From positions 62,001 to 126,000 of the forward strand of contig NZ_SMCQ01000002.1 of assembly GCF_004343035.1 (NCBI RefSeq): a DNA stretch of 64,000 nucleotides. The letters are read 5' to 3'. The position numbers were made by a program, and so were the translations under genes. Positions 24,600 through 32,192 of the stretch are shown piece after piece; position 1 is the stretch's first letter, and each line of letters starts with the position of its first letter. This DNA comes from Longibaculum muris. Lineage in GTDB: Bacteria > Bacillota_I > Bacilli_A > Erysipelotrichales > Coprobacillaceae. The notes below the pieces were generated by a model. The model saw only the letters and a program-made list of their open reading frames with translations. It had not been told where the DNA came from and did no database searches.

Positions 24600-26895
24600 C
24601 ACTTATACCATGTTTAACACGTTGAGCTTCTTCAGCACGTTTTGCATCATTAAAACGATCAAGTGTTCCTACCAGATAACCAGTAATACGACGGATTCTT
24701 TCAAATCCTTCATGTTCACTTTCTTTACGACCGCATTTTGGACAAACATCATCAATGATTCCGTTATAACCACAAACCGGATCACGATCTACAGGATGAT
24801 TAATAGCCCCATAACCTATATGAGCATCATGCATAGCACGAATGACTTTTTCAAAAGCTGGTAAATTTTTAGTTGGATCTCCATCCATTTCAATATAACT
24901 AATATGACCACCATTAGTTAAAGCATGATAAGGAGCTTCTATTTTAATTTTATCAAAAGCACTGATTGGATAATAAACAGGAACATGGAAACTATTGGTA
25001 TAATATTCACGGTCAGTGATATCTTTGATTTTACCAAACATTTTTTGATCTAATTTGACAAAACGTCCGGCTAATCCTTCAGCTGGTGTTGCGATTAAAG
25101 AGAAATTCAATTGATATTTTTGGGAAGCTTCATCAATACGTTTACGCATATGCGCAATAATTTGTAAACCTAAGATCTGGGCTTTTTCACTTTCTCCATG
25201 ATGATAACCAATTAATGATTTTAAAGTTTCTGCTAAACCAATAAAACCAACTGTTAAAGTTCCATGTTTTAAAACTTCTCTCACTTCATCTTGAGGTTTT
25301 AATTTTTCTGAATCAATCCATACACCTTGGCCCATTAAAAATGGATAATTCATGACATGTCGACGACATTGTATTTCAAAACGCTCTAATAATTGTTGAA
25401 TACATAATTCAATCATCCGATCAAGTTTTTCAAAAAATTCATCGATATCACCTTTTGATTTTATAGCAAGACGAGGAAGATTGATAGAAGTAAAACTTAG
25501 ATTACCACGCCCTGGTGAAATTTCTTTTGTTGGATCATAAATATTTCCAATAACGCGAGTACGACATCCCATATAAGCAATTTCAGTTTCTGGTGTGCCT
25601 TTGTAATATTGAAGATTAAAAGGTGCATCAAGAAATGAAAAGTTAGGGAATAAACGTTTGGCTGAAACTCGACAAGCTAAACGGAATAAATCATAGTTTG
25701 GATCTTCTTTATTATAATTAACGCCTTCTTTGACTCTAAAGATTTGAATTGGGAAGATTGGTGTTTCACCATCTCCAAGACCCGCTTCAGTTGCAAGAAG
25801 TACATTACGCATAGCCATTCTTCCTTCTGGTGATGTATCCATTCCATAATTGAGTGAACTAAATGGAACCTGTGCCCCGGCTCTTGAATTCATAGTATTT
25901 AAATTATGAATTAAAGATTCCATTGCTTGATAAGTTTCTTGATTGGTTTCAAGATAGGCTTCATTCAAAGTAAAATCTTTAATTTTTTGAATAATTTCAT
26001 GATTGATATGATAAGCTTCAAGAATATCTTGAACAAATTGAAAATGTGTATGATCTTCTAATGTTGGTATTTGATCAATTGATTTTACTTTTTCCATGAC
26101 TTCATCAACTGATAAATCTGTCAAAAGTTCAATACTCTTTCTTAAATTCTTTTCATACCATTTTTTATATGATTTTCTCACCCCATCTGCCATGGCATAA
26201 TCAAAGTTAACAATTGATTGTCCACCATGTTGATCATTTTGATTTGATTGAATTGCAATACATGTTAAAGCTGCATATGTTGTAATACTATTAGGTTCTC
26301 TTAAAACCCCATGTCCGGTAGAAAAACCATTTTTAAATAATTTGATAATATCGATTTGTGTACAAGTTGTTGTTAATGTTAAAAAATCCATATCATGAAT
26401 ATGAATATCTCCAGAAATATGAGCAGCACTATGAATTGGATTTAATACAAACATTTCATTAAATTGTTTTGCTGCTTCGACACCATATTTTAACATTGTC
26501 CCCATGGGTGCATCAGCGTTCACATTTGCATTCTCTCTTTTTAAATCACTATCTTTAGCATCTTGAAAAGTAATTTCTTCCAATGTCTGCATTAATCTTG
26601 ATTTACGTTTACGATAACGGCTGCGTTCTGCACGATATAAAATATATGCTTTTGCAATTCTTACATAGCCTTTTTCAATTAAAGTTTCTTCAACTGTATC
26701 TTGTACTAATTCAACAGTTGGCAATTCTGTATGTCTTGCTTCTAACTTTTGTTCAACTTCATTGGCAACTTGAATTGCTGTATCTAAATCATATTTTGCA
26801 TCAGTTGCTTGAAAAGCTTTATAAATTGCTCCAGCGATTTTATTAACATCAAATCGGTCCATACGACCATCTCGTTTTCTAATATACTGTATCAT
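24589..26895 (-). CDS. nrdD: Anaerobic ribonucleoside-triphosphate reductase
   Basis: 768 aa glycyl-radical enzyme that makes dNTPs without oxygen. An ATP-cone lies at residues 1-95 (IRKRDGRMDRFD). A zinc-site region near 700-720 has three visible cysteines (VCGYNG, CPKCG). The glycyl radical site is in RRITGYL, Gly at about 739, followed by the usual RVKHG tail. A GGAGGG site precedes the ATG. Together with nrdG it shows that the cell grows anaerobically. Confidence 0.97.
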   Translation of the reverse strand: MIQYIRKRDGRMDRFDVNKIAGAIYKAFQATDAKYDLDTAIQVANEVEQKLEARHTELPTVELVQDTVEETLIEKGYVRIAKAYILYRAERSRYRKRKSRLMQTLEEITFQDAKDSDLKRENANVNADAPMGTMLKYGVEAAKQFNEMFVLNPIHSAAHISGDIHIHDMDFLTLTTTCTQIDIIKLFKNGFSTGHGVLREPNSITTYAALTCIAIQSNQNDQHGGQSIVNFDYAMADGVRKSYKKWYEKNLRKSIELLTDLSVDEVMEKVKSIDQIPTLEDHTHFQFVQDILEAYHINHEIIQKIKDFTLNEAYLETNQETYQAMESLIHNLNTMNSRAGAQVPFSSLNYGMDTSPEGRMAMRNVLLATEAGLGDGETPIFPIQIFRVKEGVNYNKEDPNYDLFRLACRVSAKRLFPNFSFLDAPFNLQYYKGTPETEIAYMGCRTRVIGNIYDPTKEISPGRGNLSFTSINLPRLAIKSKGDIDEFFEKLDRMIELCIQQLLERFEIQCRRHVMNYPFLMGQGVWIDSEKLKPQDEVREVLKHGTLTVGFIGLAETLKSLIGYHHGESEKAQILGLQIIAHMRKRIDEASQKYQLNFSLIATPAEGLAGRFVKLDQKMFGKIKDITDREYYTNSFHVPVYYPISAFDKIKIEAPYHALTNGGHISYIEMDGDPTKNLPAFEKVIRAMHDAHIGYGAINHPVDRDPVCGYNGIIDDVCPKCGRKESEHEGFERIRRITGYLVGTLDRFNDAKRAEEAQRVKHGISDED

Positions 26896-26918
26896 GTTGT
26901 CCCTCCTTTAGTTCTTTT

Positions 26919-26947
26919 AGTATCTCATATTTGCCTATTTTTCTCAA
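26919..26947 (-). promoter_or_regulatory. nrdDG promoter
   Basis: On the minus strand TTGAGA and GATACT are 17 bases apart, about 24 bases upstream of the nrdD start. I do not see a pair of NrdR boxes. Confidence 0.45.
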
Positions 26948-26981
26948 TTTATATGTATGATTACTCAAATTTTTTAAAAGA

Positions 26982-27005
26982 AAAGAATATCCGAAGATAT
27001 TCTTT
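26982..27005 (-). terminator. Terminator of the HPr-like gene
   Basis: AAAGAATATC and GATATTCTTT form a 10-bp stem closed by a UUCG tetraloop on the minus strand, followed by TTCTTTT. Confidence 0.92.
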
Positions 27006-27011
27006 ACTAAA

Positions 27012-27287
27012 CTATTCAATTTCTGAGATTTTTAATTCATTAATTTTGGCTTTAATTTCTTCGATAGCCTGTTTTTCATCAGGACCTTCTGCAACGATTT
27101 CTAACACTGCTTTTGTTGGAATACCTAAAGATAAAACCCCCATCATACTTTTGAGATTCACTTCTTTGGTACCATATTTCAATGTGACATCACTATGAAA
27201 TTGTTTAACAGCATTGACAAGTTCGGTAGTAGGAGTTGCATAGAGTCCGACTGGGTCTGTCACTGTAAATACTAAATTTTGAGCCAT
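27012..27287 (-). CDS. HPr-like protein lacking the active-site histidine (Crh-like)
   Basis: 91 aa, an HPr fold over its whole length. The catalytic loop reads DPVGLYATPT where HPr has the GIHARPA type: the phosphorylated His15 is Tyr16 and the conserved Arg17 is Thr18. I rechecked the codons (GGA CTC TAT GCA ACT CCT). The regulatory serine loop is intact, LKSMMGVLSLGI, with S47 equal to Ser46. It therefore cannot carry phosphate in the PTS chain by the known route, but could be phosphorylated by HPr kinase. This is the situation of Bacillus Crh, where His15 is Gln. I infer a regulatory rather than transport role; a normal HPr must lie elsewhere. Single gene with a strong ribosome site and terminator, so it is expressed. 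Confidence 0.88.
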   Translation of the reverse strand: MAQNLVFTVTDPVGLYATPTTELVNAVKQFHSDVTLKYGTKEVNLKSMMGVLSLGIPTKAVLEIVAEGPDEKQAIEEIKAKINELKISEIE

Positions 27288-27376
27288 ATATGATTCCTCC
27301 CTTACTTTCTATTTATATTATATCATAAAGATATGTAAGGGGTTTAAAAATATGCTCGAAAAAATAAAATAATTTT

Positions 27377-27742
27377 CTATCTTTTTCTTCTACGATTGCG
27401 TTTAGATGCGTGTAAACCTTCTTCTAATTCATGATAATCAATGAAGCTACCTAAATCATAAACATGATAACCTTTTTTATAGATTTTTTTATACGCTCTT
27501 TCACTAATTGCTGGATTAATTGCATAAACATAATAATTTAAATCTTGATCAGGATAATATTCTTCAAAATCATCCATTAATCTTAGTGGTAAACATTCTG
27601 CATCAGCTATATGTAATTCATCAAAATCTTTTTGTTCATCAACACAAATAATAACAATTTTATCAGGATTTTTAACGTATCGACGATATCCTTCATTAAT
27701 TTCTATTTTTTTTATTTCTATTTTTTTACCAAATCCAAACAT
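27377..27742 (-). CDS. Rhodanese-like domain protein, probably non-catalytic
   Basis: 121 aa. The middle resembles a rhodanese domain: DFDELHIADAECLPL (the usual EFxxGHIPGAxNIPL strand-helix), then YVYAINPAISERAYKKIYKKGY and VYDLGSF (usual YCxxGxRSxxAxxxLxxxGY and vxxLxGG). The catalytic Cys position is Asn in YAINPAISE, so sulfur transfer is unlikely. The first 25 residues are charged, and the C-terminus is a basic RNRRRKR tail that might bind nucleic acid. Function unknown. Confidence 0.6.
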   Translation of the reverse strand: MFGFGKKIEIKKIEINEGYRRYVKNPDKIVIICVDEQKDFDELHIADAECLPLRLMDDFEEYYPDQDLNYYVYAINPAISERAYKKIYKKGYHVYDLGSFIDYHELEEGLHASKRNRRRKR

Positions 27743-27841
27743 AGCATTTCCTCCAATACTTTACTATAATATCACTATTTCGTTCATTTTTCTATTGATT
27801 TTCTTTTTTTTGTATGTTATTATAACCTAGCAACAGATAAT

Positions 27842-27917
27842 GGCCTGTTGGAGAAACGGTTAACTCACATGCCTTTCACGCATGCATTCACGGGTTCGAA
27901 TCCCGTACAGGTCACCA
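27842..27917 (+). tRNA. tRNA-Glu (UUC)
   Basis: 76 nt cloverleaf with acceptor GGCCTGT/ACAGGTC, anticodon loop CTTTCAC (anticodon TTC), T-arm ACGGG-TTCGAAT-CCCGT and encoded CCA. Confidence 0.97.
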
Positions 27918-27924
27918 ATTTTAT

Positions 27925-27998
27925 AGGGGCGTGGTTCAATGGTAGAGCATCGGTCTCCAAAACCGTGGACGCGGGTTCGATTCCTGCCGCCCCTGCCA
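27925..27998 (+). tRNA. tRNA-Trp (CCA)
   Basis: 74 nt with acceptor AGGGGCG/CGCCCCT, anticodon loop CTCCAAA (anticodon CCA), T-loop TTCGATT, discriminator G and encoded CCA. The base pair 27-43 is a U-U mismatch. No second Trp tRNA reading UGA is needed, since TGA is a stop here. Confidence 0.97.
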
Positions 27999-28139
27999 GA
28001 TAAAAAATATTATGAATGTAAAATACTACCAATATGTGCAAGAGGTTGTCCATATGAAAAAATATTATTTAATGAAGTGCAATGTGATAGGAGACTATTC
28101 TCACTTCAAGAAATACTTAAACTTACATATGGGATATAA
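27999..28139 (+). pseudogene. 3' fragment of a radical-SAM protein (SPASM domain)
   Basis: The open frame that begins directly after the CCA of tRNA-Trp encodes 46 residues ending in TAA. They read ECKILPICARGCPYEK, then a Cys 12 residues after the last one, then SLQEILKLTYGI. The spacing Cys-x5-Cys-x3-Cys-x12-Cys and the LPIC-xxGCP pattern are the C-terminal auxiliary-cluster region of SPASM radical-SAM enzymes, such as peptide maturases. The 5' part is missing exactly at the tRNA end, as when an element has inserted or excised at a tRNA gene. Inactive remnant. Confidence 0.6.
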
Positions 28140-28219
28140 ATAAACATGTTCAATAAGTTTAAAGTTAAGTGTTATATTGGAGTATAAAACAGTAAAATTT
28201 ATATTTTAGAAAGGAAAAT

Positions 28220-28249
28220 TGAATTCATATTTTATGAATTCATATTTTT
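28220..28249 (+). repeat. Tandem 15-bp direct repeat in the CPBP gene leader
   Basis: TGAATTCATATTTTA at 28220-28234 is followed immediately by TGAATTCATATTTTT at 28235-28249. It lies between an AAAGGAAAA and the protease start. Possibly slippage-generated; no function evident. Confidence 0.5.
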
Positions 28250-28264
28250 ATTTAAAAAGACAAT

Positions 28265-28939
28265 ATGAATTTAATTATAAAAAATAATCCAGGATTCGTT
28301 TCATCAATAGTATTATTTTTAATAGTTAATATAACGTCGTTTATTATGGCGAAAATAATTTCTTATTTTCCCAGCTTTTTTTCAAATATATATTCCAATA
28401 CTTTAATTGGATTTATATTACCTATTATAACTTTGCCATGCACGTATTATTTGGTTAAATTTTTGAAATCAGATATATCATCACTCGGCATTACTAAAAA
28501 GAACTTTACCAAATCACTAAGTGTTGGAGTACTTATTTCAATTTGTCTTTTTATTATATTTGGTGGCGATCATAATGATTATCAAAATGTGCTTGTAACT
28601 CCTACAATTATCATGTTACGTATATTATATTTCTTGATTTGCGTTTCTGTAGTTGAAGAAATTGTTTTTAGAGGATTTATAAGACAAAACATTTGGAAGA
28701 ATAAAAAGGCTTTATCATATCTGTTAAGTGGAATTTTATTTTCATTTTCCCATGTTACTTTTCACAGTGTTATAAATCACATTAGTTTTATTTGGTTTAT
28801 TTTAAACAGATGGCAAGCGCTACTCTTTTATGTTTTGATACATTTATTTTTACAAATAATTTATGATAAATATCAAAATTGTGCTGGTCCTATTGCGATT
28901 CATTTTGTTATTGATTTTTTTGGACTTTTCTCTATGTAA
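28265..28939 (+). CDS. CPBP (CAAX/Abi) intramembrane metalloprotease
   Basis: 224 aa with six to seven membrane helices. Motif 1 EEIVFRGFIR (EExxxR), motif 2 SFSHVTFH and the later HFVIDFFG histidine are the intramembrane metal-site residues of the family. In bacteria such proteins often serve in bacteriocin self-immunity or peptide maturation. The radical-SAM maturase remnant just upstream suggests the same for this gene. The ribosome site is weak (AAAGA, 4-5 bases before the ATG), and base composition is more AT-rich than its neighbours, compatible with transfer. Confidence 0.85.
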   Translation: MNLIIKNNPGFVSSIVLFLIVNITSFIMAKIISYFPSFFSNIYSNTLIGFILPIITLPCTYYLVKFLKSDISSLGITKKNFTKSLSVGVLISICLFIIFGGDHNDYQNVLVTPTIIMLRILYFLICVSVVEEIVFRGFIRQNIWKNKKALSYLLSGILFSFSHVTFHSVINHISFIWFILNRWQALLFYVLIHLFLQIIYDKYQNCAGPIAIHFVIDFFGLFSM

Positions 28940-28977
28940 TTATTAAATAAAATTATATTACTAAAATACAAAAGGAA

Positions 28978-29010
28978 GGAATTCTATTTATTATAGAATT
29001 TTCTTTTTTA
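28978..29010 (+). terminator. Terminator after the CPBP gene
   Basis: AATTCTAT (28980-28987) pairs with ATAGAATT (28993-29000), followed by TTCTTTTTT. Confidence 0.6.
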
Positions 29011-29158
29011 TTTTATTATCTTTAAAAAATTCCATTCCCTGTTCTTGATATGCTAATTGAAGCTCAAAATAACCTATCTTTTCTTCAGGAGTTAGATTAT
29101 CCTTATTTTTTTCTTTAGAGTAAATTATTGCTCTTTTTTCATACTCAAAATAACACAT
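28991..29158 (-). pseudogene. Short open frame, 55 codons, possible gene remnant
   Basis: Begins MCYFEYEKRAIIYSK and continues as a Lys/Glu-rich helical-looking stretch (LTPEEKIGYFELQLAYQEQ). The residue pattern looks coding, but there is no ribosome site: the start is only 13 bases downstream of the MerR terminator stem, and the frame is closed just above. More likely a remnant than an active gene; family not recognised. Confidence 0.3.
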
Positions 29159-29164
29159 AAATAC

Positions 29165-29224
29165 AATAAAAAGTCATCTTTCTACGATGGAACTAGATAG
29201 TTACATATCGTAGATTGATGACTT
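29165..29224 (-). terminator. Terminator of the MerR gene
   Basis: AAGTCATC and TCTACGAT each pair with their inverted copies (29217-29224 and 29207-29214) in a long two-part stem, with TTTTT following on the minus strand. Confidence 0.88.
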
Positions 29225-29230
29225 ATTTTT

Positions 29231-30091
29231 TTACTTCTTTTTAAATTTATTTACAAACAATTTATCGAGTTCTTTAAATTGCTCTTTAACAGTTGGAACT
29301 TCTCCATTTTTTAATTCTTTTAACGGGTTTATATAATCCTTTTGAATAACTGTGTAGAAATTATCCCGTGGATTATCCAAATGATATAATTCTGCCCATT
29401 CTCTAAAATGTTGATTGATATATTTACTAAGTTTTACAGGATCTTGGTATGTTTTATAAATATCAATAATATTCATTGGGTCATTAACAGTCATATCTTT
29501 TTCTAACAGAAAATCAAATAAATCATTCACTTTAAGATTATTCATAAGTTGAAATGAATAAGAATCTTTTCCTGTGTGAATGTCCAAATCAACAAAGTAT
29601 AGATTATAAATACCATAATACATACCAGCTTCTGCTTTAGTACAACATAATGATACATCTATTCCAATAATTTCATCTTTATAAATTTCAACATCTAAAA
29701 ATGAAATTCTATCTTTTAATACATTTAAATTAACATAGTGATTATTAATAACTTCATTATCAAATACAATATTCACTTTTTTTCTTTGAATATACTCGTT
29801 GATATTTTGTTCAACTAATTCCAATTCGCTTTTCTCTTTATTTATGAAATCTTTTTTTGTTTCCAAAGCTTTTCTAATTGAAAGTTTTCCATCTAATATA
29901 AGTTTAATCTCATCAATAGGAACTTCCATAGAACGTAATAATAAGATTAATCTCAAAATATCAACATCACTTGAAGAATAGTTTCTATAATTATTCTCAT
30001 CACGTTTAGGATTTATCATACCTTCTTTTTCATAATAAATTAATGCTTGTTTTGTAATCCCCAACATATGTTCAATTTCATGTGTCGTCAT
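29231..30091 (-). CDS. MerR-family transcription regulator
   Basis: 286 aa. N-terminal winged helix-turn-helix with the MerR signatures TTHEIEHMLGITKQALIYYEKEGMI and NYRNYSSSDVDIL, a dimer coiled coil at about 75-110, and a C-terminal domain of about 175 residues I do not recognise. The AAGGA site fits the ATG at 30091; the one three codons earlier is too near. Its own promoter has the 19-bp spacer and palindrome expected of a MerR-controlled promoter (30118-30148), so I infer autoregulation. No transporter or enzyme is linked that would reveal the inducer. Confidence 0.9.
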   Translation of the reverse strand: MTTHEIEHMLGITKQALIYYEKEGMINPKRDENNYRNYSSSDVDILRLILLLRSMEVPIDEIKLILDGKLSIRKALETKKDFINKEKSELELVEQNINEYIQRKKVNIVFDNEVINNHYVNLNVLKDRISFLDVEIYKDEIIGIDVSLCCTKAEAGMYYGIYNLYFVDLDIHTGKDSYSFQLMNNLKVNDLFDFLLEKDMTVNDPMNIIDIYKTYQDPVKLSKYINQHFREWAELYHLDNPRDNFYTVIQKDYINPLKELKNGEVPTVKEQFKELDKLFVNKFKKK

Positions 30092-30117
30092 ATAAACCAT
30101 CCTTTCTTTCTAAATTC

Positions 30118-30148
30118 ACTCTACACTATATGCTAAGAATACAGTCAA
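30118..30148 (-). promoter_or_regulatory. MerR-type promoter and operator
   Basis: On the minus strand TTGACT and TAGAGT are 19 bases apart, the overlong spacer that MerR proteins untwist. A 21-bp imperfect palindrome fills the spacer (30125-30145; outer half ACTATA). It starts 27 bases upstream of the regulator's ATG. Confidence 0.75.
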
Positions 30149-30582
30149 GCATTTCATAACATCTTTTCAAAGATTCATCTTATTAAAACTTCTACCCTAA
30201 TCAATAGTATTTTCTTATAACTTACTAAAATAATTATTATATGCTACATCTATTAATTCAACTTTTATTTTATCATAGTCATCCCATTAAAAACTGTTCC
30301 TAAAACACTCTTATTTAAAGTATTTTCCATATAATCACTATAACTTTTTAAAAATTCATGAAAATAATATGAATCTACAAAACCAATGCTTTCCTTTGTA
30401 ATCTCATCTCTCACCTATCAACACAAATCATATGATTATTTTAACGCAGCTAAATGAAACATGAAAATAACACATAGAACACCATTGTCATTATATATTT
30501 GTCTTTTTAATTCTTATTTATTTTATCTACAAAATAATGATATAATTATCATATAAATAAAAATAATTAGGAGGATGATACA
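30149..30582. other. Largely non-coding AT-rich gap
   Basis: Apart from the short frame at 30265-30414 (minus) and the promoter of the next gene, I see no gene. An extended -10 (TGATATAAT, 30538-30546) lies in a small palindrome ATGATA-TAAT-TATCAT (30537-30552) upstream of the monooxygenase-like gene. Confidence 0.5.
30265..30414 (-). pseudogene. Possible gene remnant, 49 codons
   Basis: A GTG-started frame encodes VRDEITKESIGFVDSYYF followed by a helical stretch ending NGMTMIK. Residue use looks protein-like, but no ribosome site is clear and no family is recognised. A stop lies three codons upstream. Listed as a possible 3' relic in this decayed region. Confidence 0.25.
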
Positions 30583-30915
30583 ATGGCAATAACAGTGAAT
30601 ATTTATTATCGTGGAGAAAACGGAAATGCTAAGCGATTTGCTGAGGGAATGATTTCAAGTGGGACTGTAGCTGATATTCGTGCTGAAGATGGAAATATAA
30701 GATATGAATACTTCTTTCCAATGGATGATGAAGAAACAGTTCTTCTTATTGACAGTTGGGTAAATCAACAATCTATTGATATTCATCATGCTTCACCTAT
30801 GATGGAGAAAATCACAAAACTTAGAGAAAAATATGATCTTCATATGAAAGTAGAACGCTATGTTTCTGATGAAGATGGAATACCTGAAACAGACAAAGCT
30901 TTTATTCAAGAATAA
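30583..30915 (+). CDS. Antibiotic-biosynthesis-monooxygenase (ABM) domain protein, YgiN-like
   Basis: 110 aa small ferredoxin-like barrel protein. The pattern NIYYRGENGNAKRFAEGM near the start, then RYEYFFPMDDEETVLLIDSW and the ending around HHASPMMEKITKLREKY, matches putative quinol/antibiotic monooxygenases of the ABM family. No cofactor is expected; members act on quinols or as stress proteins. A strong AGGAGG site and extended -10 precede it. Substrate unknown. Confidence 0.8.
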   Translation: MAITVNIYYRGENGNAKRFAEGMISSGTVADIRAEDGNIRYEYFFPMDDEETVLLIDSWVNQQSIDIHHASPMMEKITKLREKYDLHMKVERYVSDEDGIPETDKAFIQE

Positions 30916-31021
30916 AGTCATAAAAAATCTATCTTAATCAATAATCTCATTCTTATTTCTTATCATACTTATACAAATATATGATATAATCATAAGTAAA
31001 TAATATAAAGGAGCAAATTTT

Positions 31022-31294
31022 ATGAATAATAATCAAATGATTTATGTTGATCCACAATTATCTCAGGGCGAAGCACTCAGATGGGCATATTTTTTTAAAG
31101 AACTTAATAATAATTGGGTTATTACTAGTGAAAATCCTGAGAATAAAAATATTGATACTTATGAACTTTTAGATAAAAGTGTTGTCTTAACAAAATATCC
31201 TGAATTAAAACAATTATTAACCTTAGATTTCGATAAAAGTATTTCATTTCGCAAAGGAATGAACAGTGATAAATGGTATGATTTTCATTTTTAA
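31022..31294 (+). CDS. Small protein, DUF2185-like
   Basis: 90 aa, soluble. The order WAYFFKELNNNWVITSENPEN, then YELLDKSVVLTKYPELKQLL and ISFRKGMNSDKWYDF, recalls DUF2185 proteins, which occur among immunity-type proteins; the match is weak. AAGGAG site seven bases before the ATG, extended -10 TGATATAAT at 30982-30990, own terminator. Function unknown. Confidence 0.65.
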   Translation: MNNNQMIYVDPQLSQGEALRWAYFFKELNNNWVITSENPENKNIDTYELLDKSVVLTKYPELKQLLTLDFDKSISFRKGMNSDKWYDFHF

Positions 31295-31303
31295 CCTTAG
31301 CAA

Positions 31304-31330
31304 AAAAAGATTGAAAAACTCAATCTTTTT
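31304..31330. terminator. Bidirectional terminator
   Basis: AAAAAGATTGA pairs with TCAATCTTTTT around AAAAC, between the convergent small-protein gene and the DUF3021 gene. Confidence 0.88.
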
Positions 31331-31692
31331 TACTTTATTAAAGCTTTATTCATTACATGCATTCGCCAACAATCCTGACATATATAAAACAACAAGAAAC
31401 CAAAGATTAAAAGATAATATAATGAATGCAAAAGAAACATAACAACTCCATAAACAACACATAACAAAATCATAAACTTCAATGGATTAACTTTATGAAC
31501 AATGATTTCTAAGATAACATTCCACATTTCTAATAAAATAGTTAAAAATAAGGCAATCAAAACACAATAGATAAGACTTTTTTGAAAAGATGTCATAGTT
31601 GTTGTATATAAATAGCCATTTCCTAATAAATTACGAGTTATCACACAATATACAAAAGCAACACCAAAATGAATCCCTATTCTTTCTTTCAT
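31330..31692 (-). CDS. DUF3021-type membrane protein paired with LytTR regulator
   Basis: 120 aa with four predicted membrane helices and short loops. Its ATG overlaps the TGA of the LytTR gene by four bases. Small four-helix DUF3021 proteins are the standard partner of stand-alone LytTR regulators and are thought to restrain them at the membrane. I infer that role here from context and topology. Confidence 0.75.
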   Translation of the reverse strand: MKERIGIHFGVAFVYCVITRNLLGNGYLYTTTMTSFQKSLIYCVLIALFLTILLEMWNVILEIIVHKVNPLKFMILLCVVYGVVMFLLHSLYYLLIFGFLLFYICQDCWRMHVMNKALIK

Positions 31693-32192
31693 AATGCTTT
31701 TCTCCTTAATTTTTCCATAAAAGATTTCACATAACTTCTTGTCAGTAAAATCCTTTGTTGATTCTTTAATACAATAATATATCTTCTTTGTACATCAGGA
31801 ATAAAACTATCAATTTCATAAATATTTACAATCATTGACTTATTCACTCTAGCAAAATGATAAGGCTCTAAAATAGTTTCTAATTCATAAAGTTTTTGAT
31901 GTGTTACAAACTGCATTGTTTCAGTATAAATAAATGCTTCTTTAGAATATCCTTCAATATAGATAATTTGTTGAGGCAATATTTTAAACATTCTTTCCCC
32001 TTGATAACAAAGAATATATTCATGACTTTGATTAAGATATTGTATCAATTCATCTAGATGATCCATTGAAAAATAATAACAAAGTCCTTCATAATCATAA
32101 CCCTTTTCAACCAATACTATATCTAAATATAGATAATCTCTTAATAATGATTTTAATGTAGATAGGTGTTGATCTGAACAGATAATTTTCAT
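31689..32192 (-). CDS. LytTR-domain DNA-binding regulator
   Basis: 167 aa. The C-terminal half is a LytTR DNA-binding domain: IIYIEGYSKEAFIYT, YELETILEPYHFARVNKSMIVN and RYIIVLKNQQRILLTRSY. The N-terminal 60 residues are not a receiver domain, so it is not a classical two-component regulator. The frame is open 15 codons upstream, but GGAGGTG fits the ATG at 32192, which overlaps the stop of the membrane-protein gene (ATGA). The three genes 32189-33532, this one and the DUF3021 gene form one coupled operon. Confidence 0.88.
   Translation of the reverse strand: MKIICSDQHLSTLKSLLRDYLYLDIVLVEKGYDYEGLCYYFSMDHLDELIQYLNQSHEYILCYQGERMFKILPQQIIYIEGYSKEAFIYTETMQFVTHQKLYELETILEPYHFARVNKSMIVNIYEIDSFIPDVQRRYIIVLKNQQRILLTRSYVKSFMEKLRRKAL

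Noticed and set aside
27865-28053. A minus-strand frame across both tRNAs reading GIEPASTVLETDALPLNHAP
   Set aside because: This is the well-known false protein produced by translating tRNA genes in antisense.
27939-28139. A 66-codon plus-strand frame starting inside tRNA-Trp
   Set aside because: The first 20 codons are tRNA sequence with no ribosome site. Only the part after the tRNA resembles a protein, and that is listed as a SPASM remnant.
30537-30994. Similar palindromes around TATAAT before two neighbouring small genes
   Set aside because: Both are centred on TGATATAAT, an extended -10 that also occurs before the NERD gene, so the symmetry is probably a by-product of promoter sequence and AT content.
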